Source of the DNA: Aquanectria penicillioides
Lineage: Eukaryota > Ascomycota > Sordariomycetes > Hypocreales > Nectriaceae
Reading direction: 5' to 3'
Assembly: GCA_003415625.1 (NCBI GenBank)
Contig: PYIU01000008.1
Location: 372,001 to 436,000, forward strand
DNA: 64,000 nucleotides
Part shown: piece after piece, positions 44,738 to 54,539 of the stretch
How the letters are laid out: every line of letters begins with the position of its first letter
How positions within the stretch are numbered: the stretch's first letter is position 1
Program-made: the position numbers and the translations under genes
The notes under the pieces: model-generated
The model's database searches: none
Seen by the model: only the letters and a program-made list of their open reading frames with translations
Told to the model about the DNA's origin: nothing

Positions 44738-45233
44738 AACGGGGGAGCCCTTCGGGTCCCGCGGGTCCAACAGGGACGCTGCATTGCGTGTATCATTATT
44801 GTCTGTGAAAATATTTTATTTTGGGCATGGCAAGCAAGCGTTGATGAGCCATGATTTATCCTATTTTCCTTTACTTTATTTTACTTTAATGTCTAGAGAT
44901 TGGGGGTTTCTTGGACAAGCATTAGGGAATACCACGGCATCATGGAGATGGGGGGAAGGGGGGGCCAAGAGGCATGGATGGAATATAGGATGAGGAGCAG
45001 TAGGATTTTTGCAGTCTTGACGAATATTCTGCCACCTTTACTTTTCCCAATTCTCTTCTGTTGATTTTTGACTCGACTTGGATCCCTCAGTCATGGTCTT
45101 CATTTATCCCTGTCCATGCAGCTGATGCTGTACATGAATCCCGTCCCATTTCTATGTACTGGGCGCTGGCTGTTGGAACTAGTGCTGCTACAGCTGCTGC
45201 TACAGCTGCCACTACAGCTGCCAGGCACTAAAA
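44738..45233. other. Intergenic
   Basis: 496 bp between two plus-strand genes. Contains a TTTTACTTTA-rich stretch (3' end signals, about 44868-44888) and CAGCTGC / CTACAGCTG repeats at about 45185-45225, just before the next start codon. Confidence 0.5.
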
Positions 45234-47837
45234 ATGCACGTGGAGCCGAACAGGCCGGCGGCTGCAGCCAGCTCATCACCTCTCAACTCATTAGGCTGCC
45301 GCATCTCGCATCTCGCATCTCGCATTCGCAACTGCGCAGCAGCCACGGCGGTCAACGTGTCCGCTTCCACAACCGCCAAACCCACCCGCAGCATCATGGT
45401 CGAGACGCTCGCAGCGCAGGACCTCTCAGCCGCGGCCTTGGGCGGCCCAATTGGCATCCGCGACGGCCACTTTGTCGACGCCCACGGCCGCGTCATCGCC
45501 CTGCGCGGGCTCAACGTCTCCCCCGCCAGCAAGCTGCCCACCGAGCCCAACGGCCTGTCGCATCTCACTGACGGCTTTTACGAGCACCGCACCGTCACCT
45601 TCGCTGGCCGGCCGTTCCCTCTGGATGAGGCTCCGCTGCACTTCCGCCGCCTCCAGGCCTGGGGCTTGCCGATGGTCCGCCTGCTCGTCACCTGGGAGTC
45701 GCTGGGCCACCGCGGCCCGGACCCAAACACGGACCTTGACTTTGAATACATCACCTACTTGAAGGCATTGGTCGAGCTGATGCCCAGCTATGGCATCAAG
45801 TGCTTCGTCTGTGCTCACCAGGATATCTGGAGTCGGTTCAGCGGGGGAAGCGGCGCTCCGGGCTGGACCTTTGAAACGGCTGGTTTCGACATTGAAGCCT
45901 TCACCGAAACCGGCGCAGCCTACATCCATGGCCAGGATGAATTGAGGCGGTCCAATGGCCTCGCTGACAAGAGAGAAGTGAGTGGACCCTTTGTATGGCC
46001 GTCGGGTTACCAGAAACTGGCAGCATCCACCATGGCAACACTGTTCTGGGCCGGTGATGCCCTCGCACCAAACCTGAAATGCAAGCGGTCCCCCCTCAGC
46101 CGCAACGGCAAACCCGAGACTGTCTCGATTCAAACCCATCTTCAAGATTCCTTCATCGAGGCATTCGGACGGCTTGCAGATGAGGTAGGCCCCCTCGAAG
46201 CATGCCTTGGGTTTGAACCCATGAATGAGCCCCATCGTGGACTCATTAACCTTCATGGCTTCCATGGTTGGAACTATGAGACCGATCTTCACATTGGTCA
46301 CTACCCTTCCCTTGCTCAGTCATTGGCGCTCGGCAGTGGCTATGCCCAGAAAATTAAATTCTACGTCAAGTCTTGGCCATGGCCGACCCGAGTGTCTCAC
46401 CAGTCATATGTAGACCCGAAAGGCAGGTCTGCATGGCTTGCGCATGATGTCAAAGCATCTGCAGAGTCTCAGCACGGCATGGGCCAGTGCGTGTGGAGAG
46501 CACATGGCGTGTGGGAGTGGGACGAGAAGAAGAAAGTCGCAGTAATACCAGACCTGGATTATTTTGATGTTGATCATCGCCCGGGGCGTGAAGGACAAAG
46601 CATTGAGTGGTATCGTGATTTCTACGCTCCTTTTCTGAAAAAGTTCACGGACCGAGTTTCACGTAAGGTCCCTCGCCAGATGGCCTTTATTGAGCCGATT
46701 CCAAACGAGTTTATGCCCCCTTGGTCTGCGGAACAATTTGAGAGCCCTCAAAACACAAACCAGTCATATGCTGTAAAGACAGTAATCGATACGGAGCGTC
46801 CATCCAATTTCGTTTACGCACCCCATTTCTATGACTTGAACGTCCTCTTCAGCAAACACCACGCTTTCATGAGTGTAAATGTCCAAGGCCTCGCAAGAGG
46901 CATGTTCATTCTTAAAGCTCTTTACTTTGGTGCTCGAGGGCTGCGAAAAAATTACAAGAAGCAAATTGGAAACATTGTCGAATTTGGCAAAGCCTCGCTC
47001 GGAAAAGTACCCCTGGTTATCGGCGAGGTTGGTATTCCATTTGACATTAACAGTCGCGCGGCATTTGCTACTGGATGGTATGAGAAGCAGCGTGAGTTGA
47101 TGAATGCTCTCATTGCTGCCATGGAAGACAATGCGGTGGCTTTCACACTCTGGAACTACAATCCTCACAACCGCTTTGAATACGGCGACGGTTGGAACAA
47201 GGAGGACTTTTCAATGATTAACAGCGACGACCTTGGAGAAGATGCAACTCTTTTCCAAGACTATCGAAATCGAGCCCATGAAGATGATGAACTCTACCGT
47301 GGAGGACGCGTTTTGGATGTCATTATCCGTCCCTACGCAGCTAAAATCGCAGGAAAGCCAATGCGATCCAACTGGAACCACCAGACACTCCGATTTGACT
47401 TCGAGTGGGTTAGCCAAGGCAGTGCTACAGAGTCAACTACCAAGAAGTCATCAACCGATAAGTCTTGTCTGACTGAGGTGTACATTCCAAACTATCACTA
47501 CGCCAGCCACGAGCTGCAAATCAAGGTCAGTGATGGAGACTGGTCTTTCGACGCGGCGAAGCAGACGTTGCTGGTGCAACATCGCCCACACACTGGCAAG
47601 GCGCATCATAGCCTGGTTGTTGAGATTCGGGACGTTCGAAAGCACCTCGCTCAGAGGGTGCTGGATCGACGTCAAGCTGGTCCTCCAAGCCTATTCTGCG
47701 ATCTTGTGCCAATCGAGGTTGAGGCGTGGTTTGATGAAATCGACCTGGGCCGTGTCGTGGAGGTCTTGTTTGTTTTGCTTGCCATTGCAATTGCTTTTCT
47801 CGCGATTGGAGCCCAATTTTACCACACAGCGCAATAA
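45234..47837 (+). CDS. GH5 glycosidase, endoglycoceramidase / steryl-beta-glucosidase-like
   Basis: Intact single exon: 867 residues from ATG 45234, or 813 from ATG 45396 (MVETLAAQ), which I favour because the intervening stretch is low-complexity and includes a GCATCTCG repeat. The GH5 barrel shows LRGLNVSPASKLP, then the acid/base Glu in GFEPMNEPH (about residue 332 of the long form) and the nucleophile Glu in PLVIGEVGIPFD (about 598). A C-terminal beta domain is followed by a membrane helix (EVLFVLLAIAIAFLAIGAQF) at the extreme end. Fungal relatives (EGCrP2/Sgl1/Egh1) remove glucose from ergosteryl glucoside or glucosylceramide. This is the opposite reaction to that proposed for the glycosyltransferase at 14.3-17.5 kb. 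Confidence 0.9.
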   Translation: MHVEPNRPAAAASSSPLNSLGCRISHLASRIRNCAAATAVNVSASTTAKPTRSIMVETLAAQDLSAAALGGPIGIRDGHFVDAHGRVIALRGLNVSPASKLPTEPNGLSHLTDGFYEHRTVTFAGRPFPLDEAPLHFRRLQAWGLPMVRLLVTWESLGHRGPDPNTDLDFEYITYLKALVELMPSYGIKCFVCAHQDIWSRFSGGSGAPGWTFETAGFDIEAFTETGAAYIHGQDELRRSNGLADKREVSGPFVWPSGYQKLAASTMATLFWAGDALAPNLKCKRSPLSRNGKPETVSIQTHLQDSFIEAFGRLADEVGPLEACLGFEPMNEPHRGLINLHGFHGWNYETDLHIGHYPSLAQSLALGSGYAQKIKFYVKSWPWPTRVSHQSYVDPKGRSAWLAHDVKASAESQHGMGQCVWRAHGVWEWDEKKKVAVIPDLDYFDVDHRPGREGQSIEWYRDFYAPFLKKFTDRVSRKVPRQMAFIEPIPNEFMPPWSAEQFESPQNTNQSYAVKTVIDTERPSNFVYAPHFYDLNVLFSKHHAFMSVNVQGLARGMFILKALYFGARGLRKNYKKQIGNIVEFGKASLGKVPLVIGEVGIPFDINSRAAFATGWYEKQRELMNALIAAMEDNAVAFTLWNYNPHNRFEYGDGWNKEDFSMINSDDLGEDATLFQDYRNRAHEDDELYRGGRVLDVIIRPYAAKIAGKPMRSNWNHQTLRFDFEWVSQGSATESTTKKSSTDKSCLTEVYIPNYHYASHELQIKVSDGDWSFDAAKQTLLVQHRPHTGKAHHSLVVEIRDVRKHLAQRVLDRRQAGPPSLFCDLVPIEVEAWFDEIDLGRVVEVLFVLLAIAIAFLAIGAQFYHTAQ
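45301..45334. repeat. 8-bp tandem repeat GCATCTCG
   Basis: About three direct copies of GCATCTCG followed by a decayed one, between the two candidate start codons of the GH5 gene. Confidence 0.6.
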
Positions 47838-48209
47838 AGAAGCCTGGATATTTCTTTATTCACACGAATAGACATAGACTCCTAGATAGCCATTGAAAAC
47901 GCTAGAGCAGCTTCTGTAGTCATGATGTATGAAATTTCATTTTTAAGCTGAAATACCAGTGCTTAGCACATGTTTACAAGTTTCGAGTATTAATCCAAGT
48001 GGATCTAGTAATGGAAATTGGCAAAGAGGAATAATAAATTGAACTACCATGATTGAATTGGCTTTTTTGTCGACATGGGGGTCAAGTCTGGTTTGAAGCT
48101 ACACCGTGTGAGAATATATTTTGAACGTTTCTAATTTTTATCTATTTAACTCTTATAAATTTAGATCTCATTACTCAATCATAACCGCTAAAAAGAAATT
48201 TCCGGTATT
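47838..48209. other. Convergent intergenic, AT-rich
   Basis: 372 bp between convergent stops. AT-rich, no gene or repeat. Confidence 0.5.
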
Positions 48210-49543
48210 TTATTCCGCATCCAAGGGGCACCTGGGTGCCGTGTTGTTGACCTGGATTCCTCCTCGCTTCTTCTCGTTGACGTCCTGGAACGGCAACGAC
48301 CATCCGCCTTCGCTCTCCGGTGTTGCTAGCCAGAGGCGGAGCAGATGTCTTCTGGGAGTAGGGGGAGAGTGGTCTAGACGATAATGATTAGCACGATGTA
48401 GTAACTTTAGTGGAAAATGTCAAATAAAAAGACTTACCGGTGTAGGCGGTTCTGGCGTGGAGTAGGTGGGAGTTTGCAACAAACTGGATATCGCCAACCT
48501 CTAGAATCATGTGAAGGGCAAGCTTTTGGCAAGTGTCCTCAAGGACTTGCATGGCGTGCTTCTGAGCGTCGCTCAGAGCGGGAATGAATCCCTTGTCGGA
48601 GAATCGAGTGAGAGATCGGACAAAGTAAGGGTCCCACTTGCAGTAGACACGACCCTTGCCTCCGTTCTCAACGTAGAAGATGGGCTGACGGACCCATTGC
48701 TCCTCACCCTCCGAGACCTCGCCCTTTCGGTCAAAGTACCAGACAGGCTTGGTGAGGAGCTCTGCAACGTCGGGGTTCTCACGCTGAAGGTGGTTCCACA
48801 CGTTGTGGATGCTGACAATGTCGCTCTCGCCGCCCTCCAGGGCACGGTGGACGCAAAGAAGACCGACAAAGTCACCGTCGTCGGCGTGGAAGAACTGTCG
48901 AGCAGTGGTGCGGTAGATGCGGACCTTGTCGATCTGGGTTGGGTCGTCGCCGACATCCTTGACGTGGCCTAGTACGTGGCCACGGCCGTTCTGGGAGACA
49001 AAGTATCCGAGATATGTTCCGAGACCCATGTAGGCCACGGCGTTCTTATGGGGGCCCCAGACCTGGGCGGGGAATCGCTTAAAGAGGATGAAGCCCTTGC
49101 CATTGAGGAGGTCTTCTCGGAGCTCAGCGAGGACTTTGCCGAGCTTTGGTAGAGGGAAGTTGGACTGTGGCCCTGGGTTAGCGAAGTGTTCCACGGCTAG
49201 CGGCCATTGGTAGCCATTGAGGCCTCAAATGCACCTTGGAGATTCCGGTAAGAGGAATATCGCTTTCGATAAAGCGATCGGCTGTGTCGCTCAGCTCTTG
49301 GACTTCCTCGTCGGTAAATGGGTGAGTCCATTTCTCGGGGCTGTTAGCATAATCCTCTGCTTTCCACAGAGTCGGCCCGGAAATCTCCTTGGGGAACTCG
49401 GAGTAGGGCCTGAGGAGGTCATAAAGAGGAGGATGCTGACCAGATGTTCGGATGCCATCTGGAAAGATACTGCGGGGCGCATCCGCGTTCTTGACGTGGG
49501 GTAGGGGAGCCTGCGGCTCGTCGATTAAAGCACCAGGCGCCAT
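48210..49543 (-). CDS. TauD/TfdA-family 2-oxoglutarate/Fe(II) dioxygenase
   Basis: Exons 49543-49235, 49164-48438 and 48373-48210 give 399 residues with closed phases; the start is ATG 49543 (MAPGALIDEP). The join reads GISKSNFPLPKLGKVL, typical of this fungal group. Iron ligands are the HxD in FHADDGD and the distal His in NSHLLHAR; the C-terminal Arg that holds 2-oxoglutarate is probably in RRHLLRLWLAT, which is encoded by the third exon. Bacterial TauD cleaves taurine to sulfite; the fungal substrate is unknown. No frame damage was found. Confidence 0.9.
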
Positions 49544-50626
49544 GTTTGATGATGCTAGTAAAATGCAGGAAACGCTAAGGAGACAAAGGGCGTTCAATTG
49601 AAGATGCAATTCAGCTTATCGACGCAATTGATTCATCTTTTACCTCCGCTCCAAACCTCCAGTTCCCTTTATACTCATATCCCACATCCGCTGCCGGCCC
49701 CGCATCAGGAGGATTGCGTCTTCGCCGAAGGGAGGTGTTGGGCGATCTCAAGATTGCGTGCTCGATGCTCGATATCACGGAGTGGCGCTCAACCGCAATG
49801 AAACCAAACTAGTGCCAACCCACAACCTGAGAGGGTCGTGTGGCAGCGGAAAAGCCAATGAGCATCGCAAATTGCACATGACGTTATTTCTCATCCAGGT
49901 ACAATGCCTGTCATGATGCTGCGATGTGCTCGTCTAAGGAGCTCAATTGGAGATCTTGTCGGCGGCCACCGCTCCCGATTGCGCGGAATGATTGTCGGCA
50001 CTTGGCTTATCGCCCGATTCACTCGTCATCTCCAGCATTCGCGCGATATGACTCAGCTTTGGGCTTGAGCTGTCCCGTCGACCTGCAGGCTCATATGGCA
50101 TTAGTACTTGTGTGGAAGGCAGCTTGGCGATGAGTCTTTTGGTTGCGACTTATCAGATTGGTAATCTGTGCTATGGGGTTAAACTTTGAGCCATCCATTG
50201 CCGGGGTCATTTGTCATGTGGGCATGGAATAAGCCCATCGCACCGGAAGTGAATTATCATGTAAAACCAAATTAGCTTGTTTCTAGTAGTCAATCTGGAA
50301 GTGAAAATTTGGAACGAGCCAAGTTTTATTGTAGTGGCATACACTCTCACTAACTCCACACTGTGGCATTGTTCAAAGTGAGGATGAGCATAGATAGGAG
50401 TCAGGACCTGGCTAGTCGACTCATCTCATTGTCTGGCAGAATATATGGTAATCAATTAATCAGATTGTGGCCTACTGGATCAACTGGAAATGTCGGGACT
50501 CAAGTTGAGGCCTGTGGAGCATAGAGGTGGTATACAAAGCGGCACTACTCCATGCTGTGCAATGAAGCCAAGCCATTCTCATTCAGCCATGAATTCTTTG
50601 TGTCCATGTGTCACAGAAAAATGGTC
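49544..50626. other. Intergenic, no gene recognised
   Basis: 1.08 kb upstream of the dioxygenase and downstream of the NmrA-like gene. Short frames only. Confidence 0.45.
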
Positions 50627-51559
50627 TCAATTCCCAGAGAGTGCGGGAAATACCACACTCTTGACAACTTCCTCCACATCATCCTTCGTCAAAACCGGTA
50701 GGCCAAGCAGCACATTATCCACCTTTCCAGTAAAGTCTCCTCCATTTTCGGGGCCCCAAATGGCCCTCGAGACAAAACCAAACATCGCCATAGGTATGTT
50801 TGGATTCGGTTTGCTAAGCTCCTCGTAACAGGAAGCCTCTAATTGAGTAGTACTGGTGGTGGTCGTGGTCCATTCTTGGGAATCAATCTTCTTGACGGCG
50901 GCAATCAATGCATTCTGAGTAGTAACAGTATCGTGGATGTAAACGCCTCTGTTCCTGGTTGCTTCAAGACTCTTGCAGATGCCGACAACGGCCTTCCCAA
51001 CTGTCGATAAGCGGGTAGCGCTGAATGGCCTATCTCCTCCGTCATAGAGAGTTGCGGTATGATTCCTTGCATTTATTATGAATTCAATCTGGATTCCCCC
51101 GTCAAGAAAGATATTGTTGAACACCACTGTATAGGAGAAATTTGGGTGTTCTATGGCCTTCTCAAAAAGCACATCTTGGATCTTGACCTTTTCTCTGTAG
51201 ACTGGCAACATGCGTGTGCTCATATTAGCCGTATCGGAACCAAATTCACTTGGAATGAATCGCTTGACGCCGGCAGTTATCGCGGCATTGATGAGGGGAA
51301 TTTGTTCAGAAATGGCGTCTGTAGCCAAAGTTGATACAACCAGTTCAACTCCATCCAGAGCTGCAACCAGCTCGCTTTCCATAGTATAGTTGACTTCTTT
51401 GATTGTTTGCTTAGGGTGGTCGGGGATTTTGGTGGTGGATTTACTGCCTTTTCGTGAGAGTATTGTAACTGGATGGCCAGCGGCCAGCAGTTCTCTCAGT
51501 ACTGCAGACCCCAAAAATCCAGTAGCGCCAGCGAGGGCAACGGCAAGATTGGCAGCCAT
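50627..51559 (-). CDS. NmrA-like / isoflavone-reductase-like NAD(P)-binding protein
   Basis: Intact single exon of 310 residues from ATG 51559 (MAANLAVALAGATGF); the frame extends upstream but without better evidence. The dinucleotide loop is LAGATGFLGSAVLREL (GxxGxxG), followed by TILSRKGSKS, which suggests NADPH preference, and FIPSEFGSDTANM, the usual block of the NmrA/isoflavone-reductase/phenylcoumaran reductase group. It is either a small-molecule reductase or an NmrA-type redox sensor; fungal members of this length are mostly uncharacterised. A VTIL/VNYTMESEL pattern and the full C-terminus look normal. Confidence 0.88.
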   Translation of the reverse strand: MAANLAVALAGATGFLGSAVLRELLAAGHPVTILSRKGSKSTTKIPDHPKQTIKEVNYTMESELVAALDGVELVVSTLATDAISEQIPLINAAITAGVKRFIPSEFGSDTANMSTRMLPVYREKVKIQDVLFEKAIEHPNFSYTVVFNNIFLDGGIQIEFIINARNHTATLYDGGDRPFSATRLSTVGKAVVGICKSLEATRNRGVYIHDTVTTQNALIAAVKKIDSQEWTTTTTSTTQLEASCYEELSKPNPNIPMAMFGFVSRAIWGPENGGDFTGKVDNVLLGLPVLTKDDVEEVVKSVVFPALSGN

Positions 51560-52011
51560 AGCCCAGACCCTGATGGACTTTATGGTCTGGAATTCTTTTG
51601 AATAAGGGATATGCTGCAATAAGAGGGAGTTTGGAACCGTCAGTCTGGGGTGGGCAACTTCAATGATTATGAGGAATTTGATCCACGAAACACTCTGTGG
51701 AATTTTCCCCACGTACCTCGCTTTTTGCCGATATCAATTTGGAAAAAAGCCCGAGGTAGCCGATGCAAGGGCTTGACCGAGGCAGAATGTTCTAAAGCGA
51801 TATTGTTGCAGTTTGAAATGCAAGAATATCCAATTCATGAGTGATGAAGAGAACAACGATGGCTACCGGGGAAAGCTGAATAGAAATATCCTAACTTAGC
51901 TTAAGGTGTATAGATAATCTTTGGCACATTGATTACTATGATGGCGGACACGCCCTCTGTAGAAATCAAACCTAATACCAGGATCTGTCCGGACATATAT
52001 TTTGTTCTTCT
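51560..52011. other. Intergenic
   Basis: 452 bp, promoter side of the NmrA-like gene and 3' region of the VOC gene. Nothing else seen. Confidence 0.45.
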
Positions 52012-52560
52012 TTACAGTTTTGATTGCTTGACCGGGGTTGTGGAACCCATCTGATCAAAGCTAACGTTCAAAATCTCCATCACATTTCCCCAAGGGTCCG
52101 CCACATACAGACACTTGACTCCCGTACCCAGGGGATCTTGCGTTGTACCAATCCTCCTTCCACCTGCCTTTACCACCTTATCCGCCAGAACATCTGGATC
52201 TGGATCGGTCACGCATGCGTGGAATAAACCAGACTTGTGGAACTCGAAGCTTTTGGCCTGCGTTTCCGCTTTTGGGTCAATAAACTCAAACACTTCCCAT
52301 CCAATGCCATTTCCCGTAGTCATCCAAGCCAATTTGACCTCGTTGAGTGATTCGGGGTAAATGCCGAAAATAGCATCATCGGGCTTTTCCCATCGCTTAA
52401 TGTGCTGGATACCTCCAAGAACCCTGAACCCAAATATCTCGCTATACCATTTCACCACCGCTTCAATGTTGGTAACAGACACTGCAACATGGTTGAAGAC
52501 TCGGTTGTGGATCGGCTTCCCCAGATAATCATTAGCATGCGTCCGTCCACCCTCACTAGT
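52012..52560 (-). CDS. Glyoxalase/VOC-superfamily protein, 5' end uncertain
   Basis: The clear frame runs from about 52560 (TSEGGRTHANDYLGKPIHNRVFNHVAVSVTNIEAVV) to the stop at 52012. VOC features are the opening HVAVSVTNIEAVVKWYSEIFGF and the closing CLYVADPWGNVMEIL, with metal-ligand-type His in FNHVAVS and GLFHACV and Glu in MEIL. It is a single beta-alpha-beta-beta-beta pair of modules, so a small glyoxalase/dioxygenase-like enzyme. No ATG in this frame begins the domain; a stop (TAG) lies just upstream. The start is therefore in a missed exon, behind a frame slip, or lost. Confidence 0.75.
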   Translation of the reverse strand, partial: TSEGGRTHANDYLGKPIHNRVFNHVAVSVTNIEAVVKWYSEIFGFRVLGGIQHIKRWEKPDDAIFGIYPESLNEVKLAWMTTGNGIGWEVFEFIDPKAETQAKSFEFHKSGLFHACVTDPDPDVLADKVVKAGGRRIGTTQDPLGTGVKCLYVADPWGNVMEILNVSFDQMGSTTPVKQSKL

Positions 52561-52599
52561 GGGCTAGTTGTGGATACCACATACTGGTGCCATCTTTCT

Positions 52600-53260
52600 T
52601 ATCTGATGTGACAATGAAGCCGACTTTTCTTGGAGGAAATTGAAACGAGTTGTGTGGTTCTACAGAGCAGAAGATTTCTAGTTTTTAGTTACGCGAGGCC
52701 TCAATAAATACTCACAAGTCGGATACTTGACCGATATCTGGCTCTTCATGGACTTCATTCCGCTCTCGGGATTCAAGATCCGTCGATTTCGAGGGCGTGA
52801 TGGTCTCGGACCATAATTCCGAAGGCCCAAAGAACGTCAGCGCACGCAAAAGCGTCTCTATGGAATTGAGAATCTTGTCAGTTTGTCATAATCCACATAT
52901 CAAGCCGTTCTTTTTCAAAAATTGAAGAAAAGAAAACGCGGGGGTGTTTGGGTGACGAATCGCTCTCAAGGGTCCAGCCACTTGATGATGAGACTGAGGT
53001 GGTCGGTGGTCCTGCATCAGAGCCCTTTCTAATTGGCTGAACAGTACTCTCTCTCTCATTGGATAAATTGGTTTTTATTTTCTCGGCCCTTTTCTCTCTC
53101 TTTGGCCTGTCTTTCGGGCGACTGGAACCATCCGTTCCGTGAGTTTTTCTCTTCAACTCAAGAGCTTGCAGGTTGACCCCAGATGTCTCCTGCTTAGATC
53201 TTAGATGAATAGGATATTGAGCTAGGCGATTGAAATTTACCCGCAGTTCTAAATTAAGAG
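52600..53260 (-). pseudogene. Unclassified coding-like remnant
   Basis: Minus-strand frames look coding in composition: a stretch with TDAETLNLELRVNFNRLAQY near 53270-53220, a basic linker (KDRPKREKRAEKIKTN), then SSIFEKERLDMWIMTN and, in a further frame after a stop at 52878-52880, LRALTFFGPSELW. A donor-like GTGAGT occurs near 52715. I could not join these into one clean gene or name a family with confidence. The first segment recalls, weakly, the start of fungal HeLo/STAND N-terminal domains. It may be a broken gene or the 5' part of the VOC transcript. Confidence 0.35.
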
Positions 53261-54530
53261 TCTCAGCATCTGTTGGTTTCGGTACAATGCTGTACTAGGC
53301 CTCTAAATCCCGTTACCTCAGTTGCGTGGGTCAAATGCCACGGGCATTGCATGAGTCACCCTATACAAGGGCCGAATACTTCACATGGGCTTAAATTCTA
53401 TGTTAAACGCAAGATTCCCTTACATTCTTCTCCAAACGTGAATAGACACTTGGAAGAGCCGTCCAATGATACCACGAGGTCAACCCACATCCATGCCTAC
53501 ATCGCCCGGCCTATCCCCACATCCCGAAGACACTAAACTAGCTAACAGGACTACCAGGGCAAAGCAATCGGACCACCGTCCACCTGATACCGGTAGCTAT
53601 TGAGAGATCCTAGCTCTTTCTTTTCTCGCAAAAAACCATGGTAGTCTAGTTGAATGTGTTGCTTAAATGTGTTGCTTGCACTGCCGCCCTTAGTCCCTTC
53701 AGTTGTTGCTTATTCAATGTCGATTTCATACTATTGCATTTCTTCTTTTTATACCAGGTTCATCAACTAAACTTCAAGAGTTGAATGGGTCTCGGGGGTC
53801 TTTTCCTTATTTAGTTGACTTGCAGTAAGTTTACCTGATCTAATCGAACAACCTTCCGTATAGGCCTAAGGTCAGTCTGGTGCCCGTCACACATTTGTCC
53901 CTTGCTAATTTCCATTCTTTCCAACTCTGCGGTGCTTGTTCGACAATAAATCAACCTACATGCACGATAAAGAATGATGTGACGCACGTATCTAATTCAG
54001 CTTCCCAGTCGCTACTTGACGTTGGTTTTGGTAGGCTACCTCTTGTATTCTCAACAGTTATCTTAGTTACGAAGTACTAATGGTATGTGTTTTCATTATC
54101 ATAAGAAGGAAATAAAATGCACCTCCCGGCTGAACTTGTAGTTTCGTTAGAAAGGCTGACACATAGGGCTGAATACGCAAGCATGGCCCGTCTAACCTGA
54201 GATGGATGCTCAAAAGTGTGCTTGCAAAAGTCTTGGGATCGTTGAAAGATTTTCCCGCTAACTAATGTGATGTCCGAAAGACCGAAATCGGTTCAAAGGA
54301 GGCCGAGATATGCTGAAAGTTACGTCCGGAGGTCTTCTTCATTATGATTTATACTCCGATTGAATAGAACGTCGTCCTCGTTCAGTGATACGGCCTTGTT
54401 CCGAAGCTGGATCCCAACTCAGTATTACAATATCTCCACCAACGTCCTTGAGAAACCCTCATTGGAATGTTTTTATCCGTTCTTTTCAGCAAGGCTTTAC
54501 TGCCCTTTGTAATGCCATGACTGTATACTC
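53261..54530. other. Intergenic, AT-rich, no gene
   Basis: About 1.27 kb with only short frames. No transposon ends, tRNA or palindromes recognised. Confidence 0.45.
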
Positions 54531-54539
54531 ATTCTTCGA

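Noticed and set aside
45185..45225. CTACAGCTGC repeats considered as a CRISPR-like or satellite array
   Set aside because: Units are very short and imperfect with no spacers; this is simple low-complexity DNA.
45426..46301. 291-codon minus-strand open frame
   Set aside because: Mirror frame of the GH5 gene; no family features.
52600..53260. HeLo/STAND-type incompatibility gene
   Set aside because: Only one short stretch resembles the start of such domains and no NACHT or NB-ARC motif follows; the assignment would be a guess.
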